Below, in pieces: positions 10,481-22,380 of a stretch of DNA of 64,000 nucleotides. The notes beneath the pieces are model-generated. The model saw only the letters and a list, made by a program, of their open reading frames with translations, did no database searches and was not told where the DNA came from. Numbering within the stretch: the first letter of the stretch is position 1; every line of letters begins with the position of its first letter. The translations under genes and the position numbers were made by a program. Source of the DNA: Zeugodacus cucurbitae. Lineage: Eukaryota > Arthropoda > Insecta > Diptera > Tephritidae. The DNA lies in assembly GCF_028554725.1 (NCBI RefSeq), contig NC_071668.1:74517719-74581718 (forward strand). The letters run 5' to 3'.

Positions 10481-12954
10481 ACGGTTACTGAAGCTTTTTC
10501 TGGAAGAACAGCGTGTTTACAGCAAGAAGATTTTACAAAAAAGTAATGACAGTACACTGTAGTAACGCAAGAAACGGCACCCTGTTTAACAAAACAGAGA
10601 ACCTATTATACGCCTTTATGGAATTAAAAAAAACTAGAACATGCTCTCCAGGAAATTTATCATTTCTTATCAGAGAAATATCCAAATGGGGATTATGAGT
10701 TCAAAGGCTGTATCGATTCTCCTCTCCTGCCACTAAAATTAGTTAGAATGGTATACGAATAGCGAATAGTTCCACTACCTCGAGTTCGTAAATGAAGAAG
10801 TGACTGTTAATTTAGAAGTATAGAGCGATTAGCCATAACCCACAAAATACTTCCTCAAAACATTTCGGTAACATTTTGAACTCTTACAATATAACAACAA
10901 TCAGTTTCAGCAACTTTAAAGAAAAAAGTCAAAATTTAGGCAGCAATTTTTTCAACTAACTATAAAAAAACGCGCCAACTTGTTAAGTCAAATTTACCGT
11001 GGGTTCTGTAAAGATTTCATTTACAAATATCGAATCGAATACAACAGCAGGCGTAGTTGTGTTAAGCGCGACCCAAAATTGTTTAGGCGTTCAAAGCGCC
11101 AATCAAGAGGAATCAAAATCCGTGTTTTGAGATTTTTTATTTATTTTTGTTTTTTTGGCAATGATAAGCGGTTTGTTAACCACGAATTCCAACAGAAAAA
11201 AAATAAAAATTTTGTAGTTGAATTATTTTCAAATTCAAAAGCTTCTTTTGATATTGTATGCATTCAGCTACCATATACGAGTACATATTTCTCATCATTT
11301 TAGTGGCGCTTAGACGCTGAACTCGCCTGCTGTCAATCGCTCCGTCAAATTGGCAGTCTTCAATGGCATTTCAATTTTATATTTTAATTAAGATACAAGA
11401 CTTGATTGCTTTGGAAAATTGCATAATGTAATTGAGTTATTATTTTGTTACTTCCAGGTTGTTAGCCGTGATTGGCTATTGCTTTATTAGGCGCAGATAT
11501 TTGTTTTTATTTTCATTTTTGTTGTAAATACTCGTACTTATCTGTATGTGTGTATGTATGTATAGGCGTCATAGGCCAATAAATCGTCTGATTTGTGGCG
11601 ACATGCAACAGGCGACAGGGGCGTGACTGATATTGCAACGTTGTAATTGCAAATGAGTAGTTTGAGGTTAGAAAAATTATATTTTACCGTATGTTGGATT
11701 TTTCTAATGGAAGGTGTGGGCAAACGGAGCAGAAGTATTCAAAATAGACATTTTCTTTAAAGATTTTGTAAATTTCTGAAGTAATGTTTCTAGTTTAAGA
11801 CTAGTGCTAATAGTAACTAGATCTTCATTGTATCCAAATCTCGATCGATAATCGATCTGACATCAGTATCGAAACGATCATCTTACTTCAGTAATGCGAT
11901 CGGAGGCTGCCTGAGACAAATTGGGAAGTCATAGAAGAAATGGTGGGGGTTCCATCTTAAGCATTCATTCGTTAAGACAAAGCCTGGGCATCATATATCA
12001 AAAAAAATATGTAATTATTTTCGACACGTCGCACCATTTTAGATACCTAGATGTGCCTTGACAACTAGAAGCCATCACATATCATATACGGAGGAATTTG
12101 TGCACGGCGCATAAGATGAAATACTTCTCTACCACGCTTCCAATTAATAAAGTAATATATAAAATTATACTAGAAGACTTCTAGCGTCTCCTGCTCACAC
12201 TCGCGCACATTTTCCTGGCGGCCTTTAATGGCTCGTAAGAAAATGTTATGACCCATGTTGTACACTTCGATCAAAATGTATATAAATAAAGGCAGGCAGA
12301 AGTCGCGTACGCGTCGTAATGCCAAGTAGTCAGGTATTAAGTCAGAGCAATGAATGGTTGGCTGGCGGTTGGTGGGCGCGCCAACAACACACTTCCTAAA
12401 AAATACAGACGCATCGGAGCAGCTGTGCAGGCAACCGCCCAGGTTTCCACTGACGCGCTGAAGCGTAACATTGCTGGGTGGCTAACTAGCAGGCAGGCTG
12501 GCTGGCTTGCTAGCTATTTGTTGTTTTTGTGGTGGCGACCACCACCACCGCCGTTGCTCTAGCCATATGCGCTAAGTAGCCGCCACTGACTGTCGTCGAG
12601 GTGGCAACCGGCTCGGTGGCATTCGTTCTAATATGGAGGTGATCAATGCGATCGGCTAATGGTGGTTTTATCTGCTGTGGATGACGAGGCATGAAGAAAC
12701 TGCAGCCAAGTGTGCGGCCGCAAGAACAACTGCGTCGACTTGTAAATGCCATACTTTTACAATATGTATTATTATTGCATGAGTTGGAGTTTAGTGTGCG
12801 CAGGTGATGGCGTCAAACGATCTAGAAGAACGCACTTAAATAAATGAATTTCAGATTCTTAGTGGATATAATGTTGTTTAGAACTCGACATAGAAATTAC
12901 AAACACTATTATATTATCCACTTTCGTATTCCTTCGGAAGATCACTAAAATCAT
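10481..12954. other. non-coding stretch, no gene recognised
   Basis: Mostly AT-rich. A less AT-rich segment at about 12180-12760 contains CACCACCACCGCCG and open frames on both strands with no domain match. No element borders were recognised. Confidence 0.4.
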
Positions 12955-13119
12955 TATATATTGTATATGAGCGCTGCGATAATTCCAAGACCGATTTCAC
13001 TAAATTTTTCCACAAAGCTGTAGCTATATCCAGGACTATAATCAAACTTAATTTTGCTAAGTTCTCTTTCAGTTTTATGAAATATTTAAAAGATTTACGA
13101 TATTTTCGGTAAAAATTTA

Positions 13120-14249
13120 TTAGGTCTACAACTTTGCTTCCGCCTTTTTTTTTAATTTAAGGCTTTATTGTATAAAATCGGTTACAAAAATGTTATTCAA
13201 AATATTGGTCGTCGCTAGCTACTACTTTTGACCATCTTTCTAGCAGCATGCGCATTCCGTGACGAAAGAACTCCTCATCTTTCGAGTCGATCCATGTAAC
13301 AATCCAATTTGTGACTTCTTTATAAGAAGTGAAGTGCTCGTTAGCTAGACCGTGTGCCATCGATCGGAACAAGTGGTAGTCAGATGGAGCCACATCTGGA
13401 GAATACAGCGGGTGGGCTAAGATTTCCCATTTCAGCGTCTCCAAATATTTTTTGACCACCTTTGCAACGTGAGGCCCATCATTGTCATGCTGGAGAATGA
13501 CTTTATCGTGGTTTCACTTGGCTTTAGCAGCTTATAATATATCACCCCCAGCTGGTCCCACCAAATGCAGAGCTTGACCTTGGCGCCGTGAATATTCGGT
13601 ATTGCCGTCGACGTGGAGGCATGTCCAGGCTTTCCTCATGACTTTCTTCGCTTAGGATTATCGTAGTGGACCTTTTTTTCGTCGCCAGTTACAATGCGAT
13701 GTTAAAATCCCTCTCGGTTGTGCCTTTGAAGCAACTGTTCACATGCAAAGAAGCGCCGTTCGACATTTCTTGGTTTCAAGTCGTAAGGAACCCAGTTTCC
13801 TTGTTTCTGAATCATCCCCATGGCTTTGAGGCGTTTTGATACGGCTTGCTGTGTCACATGCAACGATTCGGCCAATTCCTCTTGGGTTTGAAACGCATCT
13901 TGGTCGAGTAATGCTTCCAATTCAGCATCTTCGAAAATCTTCTCCCTTCCACCACCATGCCGGTATTCGACTTCATAATCAACATTCTTAAAACGTTGAA
14001 ACCATTTGCGACATGTTCTTTCACTTAGGACAGCCTCAAGCAAAATTTCCCGCAAATGTCGCGAATTCGGCTCAAAAACTGACATTTTTAGTTGAGAATA
14101 ATTTTGGGATGCAAACAGATCTCTACAAATATTTTGTTGGGTTAATGTTGACACAAATGTCCAAGATCGATATAAAACTATTTAATCGACCAGTGCTTGA
14201 CCCTTGAGACATCTCTTGGAAAACGGCGGAAGCAAAGTTGTAGACCTAA
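13120..14249 (-). mobile_element. mariner element with near-perfect ends, internally deleted
   Basis: Terminal inverted repeats TTAGGTCTACAACTTTGC, continuing TTCCGCC, start at 13120 and end at 14249, matching over at least 25 bp. TA flanks both sides (13118-13119, 14250-14251), the mariner target site. The 1130-bp length is slightly under the ~1.3 kb of intact mariners because of coding deletions. It interrupts a family R repeat, whose halves continue on either side. Confidence 0.95.
13193..14085 (-). pseudogene. mariner transposase, disrupted
   Basis: Read from the MSVFEPNSRHLREILL start, the frame covers a shortened helix-turn-helix region (LSERTCRKWFQRFK), then FEDAELEALLDQDAFQTQ and VTQQAVSKRLKAMG, then the first catalytic motif IVTGDEKK. 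The second catalytic aspartate is in LQHDND and the third in SPDVAPSDYHLF, with 34 residues between them, giving the D34D signature of mariner. The end is ERWSKVVASDDQYFE. Relative to family length there is a deletion of roughly 25 codons near the N-terminus and another after KPSET, plus frame breaks around 13500-13650, so it is not functional. Confidence 0.9.
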
Positions 14250-14695
14250 TAATTACAGAATTTGGCTACAGAATACAGACTTATTTAAGACAATGAGGAC
14301 CTCATGTTCGATATCTGAGGTTTTGAAAATTTAAAGTCCGATCTCGACAATTTTTAATCGAGTGTTGCCACATCTCAAATGCAGCGTAAAGATTTGTTAT
14401 GGTATCTTCATTGGTTCTTGATGTATATATTCTAAACTGAACGAATCAAGTGGAATTCAAAATTTTATTGTATGGGAAGTAGTCGTTGTTGTGAATCGAT
14501 GTCGCCTATTTTCCACCACTAATATTAGGATGTGACTAATTATGTTTAATACAATTTTGAATTCAATGAAATCGGTCAAGTAGCTCCTGAGATATAGTTT
14601 TCGACTCAAAGGTGGGTGACTCCACTCTCATTTTAAATTTTGTATAAAAATCCGAGAGCTGTCCTTTCTTCTGTAAAACTAAGTGTTTATCTTCA

Positions 14696-16426
14696 TCCTT
14701 ATCTAACCTAGAAATTACTGAGACAATTTATTTTCAATTAATCTACAATGTCAACAAGCGCCTAAGGCCTAATGTACTCGTTGATATACTGACTCAGTGA
14801 CACAGAACTGTTAACGCAATCTATACTGTCAACTCATTCCCGAAACAGGTTACAGGTATTAAATATATGCAAATTCTTGACTTGAGGCAACTTGGAATTT
14901 TCTAATGATCAAATCGAATTGGAGCACAGCAGCCCAGTAGTGCGACTTGCGTACCCAATATTCATACAGCGTGACCACGTGCATCCTTTCAAAAAAATTA
15001 CAAGCAGACATACATGTGTACTTATAAATATGTAAGTTTCCCCAATGGACTGGTGCCCCTTCATGGTGGTCTCTGTACTATGCGCGTTATTTTGTGGGCA
15101 ATCAATGTAAATAGAAGCATAAATATGATTTACATGTAGTTACAACGTTGAAACATGCACGTAAATGTATTTGTTGCATGTTGCATGTACTGGTTTATCT
15201 GCAACTTGCATCGTATGAGATTTTCTGTTTTTTTTTATTTTTTTTTTTGCATATGGTGTGCTCACTCGCAATGAAGACATATAAAAATGCAAATGAGGCG
15301 ACGCATTGGCCGAGATAAATGGGTCAGCAGTGGGCGGAATGTCTACATAAAAGTGCTTACTTGAATGGGAGTGTGTGTGCTTGCATATGTAGGTGTGTGG
15401 CATAGACAACATTAGTTTGAGTGCTGGCCATAGGTGGGCAAATAGACAGGCAGTAGAAGCAATGATTTATGCAAAATGCTGATACACTTTCATACATACA
15501 TGTGTACTTATATATATATTGTAGCAACTTTCATTCACAATTTCCTCTCAATAACCAGCTATCTGTTGCCCTTCCTTGTTGAAAGTTGTGTGCAGCGATT
15601 TCAATTTGTTTAGCCAATAGTGTGTACTTAATACTCGTAGGTAGTCTACGCTCTATTAATCTCTGCGCACAACTGTCAAATTTGACAAGCAACTTTGAGG
15701 TTACTGCCGTCGTGTGATTAATGCTGCAGCTTTGCTTATTAAATACTCAACTCAAACTCTTTTCTTTTATTTTTCTTCAATTCTATTTCTCTCCAAATAT
15801 TTGGAGATATATTTCTCATCATTGCGCGCATGTGTTGTGTTTTCGTGTTCATTTGTATTCATCAATTTGACATTTCAAATGTCAACTTTAAGTCAACGGC
15901 TCAAGCGCGCTTAATTGCCCGTTGATTACCTGTGCCGCAAGGCAATTAAGTAGTTTGGCCAAAAGCGGAGCTCCGTTCCGTATGCAATTGTAGGTTTATT
16001 ATTTATTTTTTGACTACTCGAAATGTCAGTATTTCCGTCTGTCCGTCAGCGTTTGGTGCCACAGCCGAGTTGTATACTATAATGTATATATATGTATGTG
16101 TATGTCTTTGCAGTCTCTTATGGTAGTGGACCGCTTCAAGTCATTGGTTAATTTGAAATTTATGATAATTGATTGCTGGGCTGCCGAGTGGCGAATTTCG
16201 TTGTGCCTAGCTATGCATAGGGTGGTACGAATGCGCTTTTGGAGGATAATAATTGCAAATAAGCTAAAACATAATTTAAATTAAATCAGAAAACTTAGGA
16301 ATTTGAAGGTGTTTGATGTTATAGACTCGACCTGTCTTAAACACTCGAATAAGTGTACTCTATTATACGCATATATTTCATTTGAACCACGGTATTTTTG
16401 GAACTCGAGTCAAATTTTCATCGATA
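14696..16426. other. non-coding, no gene seen
   Basis: Presumed intronic sequence with CATA-rich microsatellite patches. 15867-15886 is a small palindrome (TTTGACATTTCAAATGTCAA). No coding or transposon signature was found. Confidence 0.4.
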
Positions 16427-16584
16427 TACATTCTGTCAAAGAAGTACCCGGAAATTCTCTTTTTAAATTTTCTCGCTGAGAATATTTCAAAAAAAAAAAA
16501 AATGTTCCGAGTTTGGCACAACTATCAGGCACCAACTATTCTGTCAATTTTTATTGCTATGTGTTGCGATTTTTACTATGGATA

Positions 16585-17572
16585 ACAAGTAAGGAAAGGC
16601 TAAGTTCGGGTGCAACCGAACATTTTATACTCTCGCAATTTATTTTGAGATTTACCTATATTTGCGGTGAAAAATTACCCTTGGGCACTGAGTTCTTCAT
16701 GTTTGATATCAGGGGTCTTGAAAAGTCATGGTCCGATTTTGACAATTTTTCCATAAGTGATGTCACAGCTCAAATACAGTATTTGTGTAAAGTTTTATTT
16801 CGCTATCTTTATCGGTTCCTTATGTATACATTATAAAGTGAAAGAATCAGAAGGATTCAAAATTGAGTTATATGGGAAGTAGGCGTAGTTGTGAACCGAT
16901 TTCATCCATTTTCCACACGTGTCATCAGGGTGTCAAGAAAATATTATATACCGAATTTCATTCGAATCTGTCGAGTAGTTCCTGAGATATGGTTTTTGAC
17001 CCATAAGTGGGCGACGCCACGCCCATTTTCCATTTTGAAAAATTTCTTATGAAAAATTTGGTGCTTCTGACGTTTCTCGTTAGTGAGTTAACCCACTTCT
17101 AGTAGTTTTCAACCTAACCTTTGTATGGGAGGTGGGTGTGGTTATTATCCGATTTCATTTTCATTTTAATTTTTGGACTGTATAAGGAAACGGCTAAAAG
17201 AAACGACTGCAGAAAGTTTGGTTTATATAGCTTTATTGGTTTGCAAGATATATACAATAAACCTCAACAAAAAATGGCATTCAAATGTGCCCCTCTCTAA
17301 TGCGATCCTATGTTCCATCGCCATTTTGTGGGCGTGGCAGTGGTCCGATTCCGCCCATATTTAAGATCAATTTTTACTCAAGTTACAGCTTGCATGGACG
17401 GACAGACGGACGGACAGACAGACATCCGGATATGAACTTTACTCGTCACCCTGATCACTTTGGTATATATAACCCTATATCTAACTCGTTTAGTTTTAGG
17501 ACTTACAAACAACCGTTATGTGAACAAAACTATAATACTCTCTTTAGCAACTTTTGTTGCGAGAGTATAAAA
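16585..17572 (+). repeat. family R repeat, copy 1, nested in mariner
   Basis: Starts at ACAAGTAAGGAAAGGCTAAG and soon holds the hairpin GTTCGGGTGCAACCGAAC, then TTTTATACTCTCGCAA (16623-16638). It ends with the inverted form TTGCGAGAGTATAAAA (17557-17572). A run of GGACAGACGGACGGACAGAC lies at about 17398-17417. It is non-coding. Other copies are at 12955, 27466 and 42336. In my recollection this sequence is very abundant in tephritid assemblies; I cannot give it a superfamily. Confidence 0.85.
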
Positions 17573-17589
17573 ATATTGAACAAAGAGTT

Positions 17590-18640
17590 TGAGTGAAATT
17601 TTGTGTTTCAAACGAAATTTCTTGTGCCGAAACATTGGAAATGTTGAAAAAAAAACATTTGTTGATTCCACCATGTCGAAAACTCAAGTTTACGATTGGT
17701 ATAAATCGTTCAAAGAGGGACGAGAAGAAGTGAACGATTTGTCACGTTCAATCAAAGTGATGCTGACCGTTTTCTTCGATATTCAAAACCGTCAATATAG
17801 AATATTCTTCTTCTTTTTGACTGGCGTAGAAACCGCTTACGCAGTTATAGCCGAGTCCACAACAGCGCGCCACACATCCCTCCTTTTGGCAGTTTTACAC
17901 CAATTGGTAATACCCAGTGAAGACAGGTTCTTCTCCACCTGGAGGTCTCCCTCTTCCTCGGCTTCCACCAGCGGGTACTGCATCGAAAACTTTCAGAGCT
18001 GGGGCACTTTCGTCCATTCGAACAACATGACGTAGCCTCTGTCTTTTTATTCGCTGGACTATGTCTATGTCGTCGAACAACACATACAGCTATCTATACA
18101 GCCATCTTCTGCGGTATTCGCCGTTGCCACTGTTTAAGGGACCATAAATCTGCCGCAAAACCTTTCTCTCGAAAACTCCTAGTGCCGTCTGTTGACACCG
18201 TCCACGATTCTGCACCGTAAAGTAGGACGGGAATGATGAGAGACTTGTAGAGTTTGGTTTTTGTTCGTCGAGAAAGGACTTTACTTTTCAATTGCCTACT
18301 CAGTCCATAGTAGCACCTGTTGGCAAGAGTGATTCTGCGTTGGATTTCAATGCAGCAGCGCACAAAGCGATCATTGTGAACGAGTTTTTGAACAAAAATT
18401 CAACAATTATCATCGAACAACCACCGTCCTGTTTCCAAAACCAAAATTTACACTTCGTGGAGCACGTTTTGAGTGCATTGAAGACATCAAAACTTATTCG
18501 CAATGATAACTGAAAGCCATCCCGGAATATAGCTTTAAAAAGTGTTTCGATGATTCGATTGTTCGTTGGAAAAAGTGTATTGTCTCAGAAGGCGCCTATT
18601 TTGAAGGGGATATAATAAATTTAGATAATTGATAAGTTGC
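17590..18640 (+). pseudogene. mariner transposase, fragmentary and interrupted
   Basis: The N-terminal part reads (with one frame change) KFCVSNEISCAETLEML, then MSKTQVYDWYKSFKEGREEV (about 17671-17730), the mariner DNA-binding region. It jumps directly to VMLTVFFDI (about 17758-17785), so the segment in between is missing. A LINE follows on the other strand. After it come AHKAIIVNEFLNKNSTIIIE (18360-18417) and, with frame changes, KKCFDD and CIVSEGAYFEGD near the C-terminus. The third catalytic block (SPDLAPADF in relatives) is absent. Confidence 0.85.
17803..18355 (-). mobile_element. LINE family A, 5'-truncated copy C, nested in mariner
   Basis: On the minus strand it starts at EIQRRITLANRCYYGLSRQL (about 18350), the same point in the protein as about 9762 of copy A. 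It continues through KVLSRRTKTKLYKS, LLYGAESWTVS, FREKGF and QRIKRQRLRHVVRMDESAPA to the 3' end CGGTTTCTACGCCAGTCAAA with an AAGAAGAAG tail (17805-17815). Frameshifts are present. Its junctions fall inside mariner coding sequence at both ends, so the LINE is younger than the mariner. Confidence 0.88.
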
Positions 18641-18685
18641 TTGTGTTTTATTTCAAATTTCCGGGTACTTATTTGACAGAATTTA

Positions 18686-21609
18686 AAGTAGTTGCCTTCA
18701 TAAAACAGGGTTTTTAACCAATAAGTTTAAGTACTGTTGGTTTTATTATTTAAAATAAGGGTTATATCATATAAATATATATGAATTATCGTTAATCTCT
18801 TAAAATTTTGTACCTCTCTCTCTCGAATATATTGAAATGCTTCAACAAGCATTTTGAGAATTTTATAAGTCAGAAAGTGTTTTCTGTACTCTTAAGAGTA
18901 TACAAGATAAATTGTTCAAAAAAATCTTCACAACACTAAAAAGAGCTTAAGATCTCCTTAAGAAACATTTTCGAACCACCCGTTAAATGCACTGCGCCCA
19001 ATTGTACATTTAGTAAATACGCTTGAAATCCACAAACGTGCCTTTTTCTAGCACAAATGTTTGCCAGTTGCCAGTCTGATTTGTCAAAAGTTTAGTTGTC
19101 TTGAGCTTGTCGACCGTTTTTCTCTACGCTTTTTGGCTTGTTTGCTGGCGTTCGATGCATGCTTTATTGTTTTCGCTTGTTGTAATGACCGTTTCCTTTG
19201 CGCGCCTTGCATTTTAATGCAACGATTGCAACGAGTGCAATCGATTGGAGCAGTCTTTGTTATTTTTTTCAAATTTATTCACATTTTCTTCGACTGTTTG
19301 ATTTTGGCGTTTACTTCTAACTTGTGCATTGTGTACTTGATCCATTAAAAGCCTCTATATTGTTGTTGTTTTTTGGCTGGTAATTGTGTCTTAACTGATT
19401 TCTAATTTAGAGCGCTCAACGCATAGTCAAAAAAATATCGGTTTATCTTGATTTATGTTTTATTGGCACATGACAAAGTCAATTTGTGCACTGGGTAAGT
19501 GTTTTTAAGTTATCCGTTCGTTGCCAAACACTTGCCTTGCCGTTCAATTATATTAGAGAATTAATGGTAAATTCGACATGAATTTTTTGTGAATTAAAAT
19601 TTCAAAATTACTGAAGGTTAAATTGTAGTAAAGTGCGAAGTTATTTAATCTTACATTAAGGCTTGACATGGAGCTAAGGTGTTTATGAGCAGCTTTGGTA
19701 AAGGTAAATCTAAGATGAAATGAAACCTTTACATAATTTATTTATTATTGGAAATGAAATAAGTGAACAATGTGAGAGCTCAGTTCATCCCACATTCAGC
19801 TTCCCATCACCACAACAGCCGGTTCTACGGGTACCGATACTGACCCGGATTACATCCGACCAAGTTTAGTTTTAGGAGCTCAGTTCGTTAATCTTTTCTT
19901 CAACTCTTTTTGTCGAACACTACATACATCGCTTAACTGAACTAAACATGTTTTTAAGTTGCCGAAAGATTAGCAATAAGTGGAAATAATCTTACATTCG
20001 CTGTGTTTGATCCTAACTTTGTCAAATTGATGGTGGAACTGTTTAGAAATAATCCTCATATCAATTCAACACTTTTCTATCATTCTAACCATTCTATATT
20101 GAAACCAACTTCTTCCCATAATATTTCCTCGATCCGATTTATGTGCAGTAAACGCACCGGACTATGTGGATGTGATATCCATAACTCGGTTATATCAACC
20201 TCTAGTCCACAGTAAAAATCCATTGGGGACTCATACAACAACAAAAAGATTTTTAAGTTCAAGAATTATCAAGTGATTATTTCGTTTTTTTTTCTTTTTC
20301 AAAATTCCCATTATTTAATATGGTATATGACCTATACCAACAAACTAATACTAACATGCAACTCCCATGAAAATTTGTTAAAGTCATATTTGGACAGGCA
20401 AAGTTATTGCTTTTTCGCTTTACTTGGCAATACCACTATCATTCTGTGTGCGTGCAACACCTGAGCTGTTGCATACACGGCAAAAGGAAACGAAGCGATT
20501 TTAGTCAGTGATTGATTTAAACGGTGTTAATAAGTGACACATTAATTTGCATTTAAATGCGATTTTAAAAACCCATTCACAGGCATTTGTTATATACTAT
20601 ACATATATAAATATATATGTACATATACAGGTGTATCTATGTATGTGGATATTTGTCTACTAAAAATGAAAAATTTTGAAAATTTATTTAAACACCGACC
20701 ATTTGCAAAGGTTTACATGCAAAAATATTTTTTTTGAATTTGACACACAAGCATACCTTCAATACATTTATGCATATTTTTTAGATTGTTCGTATATTTT
20801 TCCATGAAGGAGTGCGTGCAGTTCAAAAATGTCAAACGGAAAACATAAATTGCGAATATTTTGGCAACACCATGGAACAAATTACACTTCGAAGTCTTGA
20901 CATTTGGGTAAAAAAATTAAAAATAAAACAGAAAAATAAGTGTCATACACCAAACGATTTTGTTGGTATACTCTTTTTTTCATTTTAAAGCTAGGAATAG
21001 TGACTCAGGTTGAGGTATTGGATGACCGAAAGGTAAGAAATATATCTATGTGTGTGAAATATATTAATGTGCGAAAAACTTTGTGCGAAAATGTTCGAAG
21101 TTGTGCATATTTTGAACTATTGATATTTTTGACACTTATGTACTCGTATATATTTACATACATTCATATACATATACTCTTATACGTTCGTTTACAAGTT
21201 TCTGAAGTTTTTGTTTTAAAACAGCTTTGCTTTTGGTTTACATATTTTGCGCACTTTTTCGCTTGTCACAAGTGGTGTTGACATTTTAATGACTAAAATT
21301 TGTAAGTAAACATTTTTGTACATATTAGTGTAAATAAAAAAAAAAAAAAATAATGTTATAATTTTCGGCTTGCAATTTTTGTAAAAAGTCGTGGAAGAGG
21401 TAAGTAGGTGTTTCAAACTGTAAAACTGAAACGACTCATACATACACATAGTCCTTCGAAAGCACTTAATTGGTTCAAGATCATAGGGATCATGGAGTGA
21501 TGGGCTTATGGAACATAAAAAAATTGCTGCCTGATATTCATTTTCGAACAAAGTAAGTAATGACAGTATGACAATCAGTCATCTGTCGGAAGCTCTCAAT
21601 TAACTCCAG
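18686..21609. other. non-coding, no gene seen
   Basis: AT-rich sequence with microsatellites (CTCTCTCTCTC at about 18814, a TA/CATA-rich stretch at 20590-20650, an A-run at about 21338-21350). None of the short open frames has a recognisable domain. Confidence 0.4.
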
Positions 21610-22380
21610 TTTTCGGCTGCCAGACTATTGCAGCGTCCTTCAGGCAAAGGTAGCAGTAGATATCTGCTTCGAAGTGTGGCATCCTTCAGACATGTGTGTA
21701 TTCACTCTGATAGCAGAGCGGCAATACTATCCTTGCATTCGTTGACAGTACATTCTAAGCTAGTAAGGGAGTGTTTAATATCATTATCGGTATCTTCGAA
21801 CTACTTTATAATTCGACTGGTGTGGGTACCCGGTCACCGCGGAATAGCTGGAAACTGCAAAGCGGATCAGCTTGCAAGAGAGGGTGCCCTAGGAACATTG
21901 ACGCCGGTTTGGAAAGGTGTTAGTTTATTGTTCACTTGCGCTAGAGCGTTAGACACACTGACTTCGAATGAGGTCGCCAAATGCTGGACAACAACCAGCA
22001 CCTGCGCAATAGCAAAGTCTTTCTGGCCCGCAGTGGGTCGAAACACGGTCCTTACATCTGCTGTTGCTTAGTAAGGCTCATCTCTCATCATTGTTGTGCC
22101 TACTGTTTGTGCCAAAGCTGTTTGGAGGAAGGCGAAAAGGAATCATCCAAGCACTTCCTTCTTCAGACTTAGGTTAAAGCACCTCGGTAGGCACATCTTC
22201 GGGGAACCCAGTGAAGTGACTAGAATCCGACTTAAGAACTTTATCACAGAGTCAAAGTGATTTGCTGTATCATAAGGGTCTTAGTGATCAGTTTTCCGGG
22301 TTTTACAAAGCACAGTTGAATCTGTCTAAGTGGGATTCTCTACAGCTGCGAAGATCTACCCCTTAACCCAACCTAACCTT
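21610..22380 (+). mobile_element. LINE family B, 3' end with RNase H domain, copy 1
   Basis: The fragment encodes the C-terminal RNase H of a non-LTR retrotransposon: VCIHSDSRAAILSLHS (catalytic D region), RLVWVPGHRGIAGNCKADQL with AREG following (the H..G...N..AD box). With frame changes it continues into a FWPAVGR, LTSAV-type region and a CKHFLLQ-like cysteine segment. It ends in a non-coding tail around CCCCTTAACCCAACCTAACC. Frame breaks make it inactive. A second copy of the same family is on the minus strand at 34866-35440. Confidence 0.85.
21628..22071 (+). pseudogene. LINE RNase H domain, open fragment
   Basis: The 147-residue frame carries most of an RNase H fold: HSDSRAAI at about residues 26-33 and WVPGHRGIAGNCKADQLARE at about 66-85. 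RNase H removes the RNA strand during retrotransposition in the I/R1/LOA-type LINEs that carry it. The methionine at 21628 is internal to the original polyprotein. The first acidic strand (usually TDGS) is not visible, and the frame is lost after about 22020. Confidence 0.8.

Larger units (their letters stand above)
12955..14695 (+). repeat. family R repeat, degraded copy 4, split by a mariner
   Basis: 12955-13119 aligns with part of the R copy at 42470-42780 (TATATGAG.GCTG, CCGATTTCA, ATATCCA.GACT, TTAATTTTGCTA, AGATTTACC.ATATTTTCGG). 14252-14695 aligns with 16680-17060 and 42790-43110 (CATGTTCGATATC, GGTCCGATTTTGACAATTTT, CTCAAATACAG, TTGGTTCCTTATGTATA, CTGAGATATGGTTTTCGAC as family forms). 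The two halves are continuous in R and are separated here only by the mariner at 13120-14249. Both natural ends are missing, and it has diverged more than the other copies. Confidence 0.7.
16429..18683 (+). mobile_element. second mariner, expanded by two nested insertions
   Basis: The ends are inverted copies: CATTCTGTCAAAGAAGTACC, continuing CGGAAATT, at 16429, and the complement of AATTCTGTCAAATAAGTACC ending at 18683. TA is present on both sides (16427-16428, 18684-18685). Between them lie mariner coding pieces, a complete family R repeat (16585-17572) and a minus-strand LINE fragment (17803-18355). Removing the two insertions leaves about 0.7 kb, so the mariner itself was also internally deleted. 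Its coding sequence differs clearly from the mariner at 13120. Confidence 0.9.

Noticed and set aside
16585..17572. Family R as a Helitron
   Set aside because: The hairpin near one end suggested it, but the end does not finish in CTRR shortly after the hairpin, and no AT target or 5' TC start is evident.
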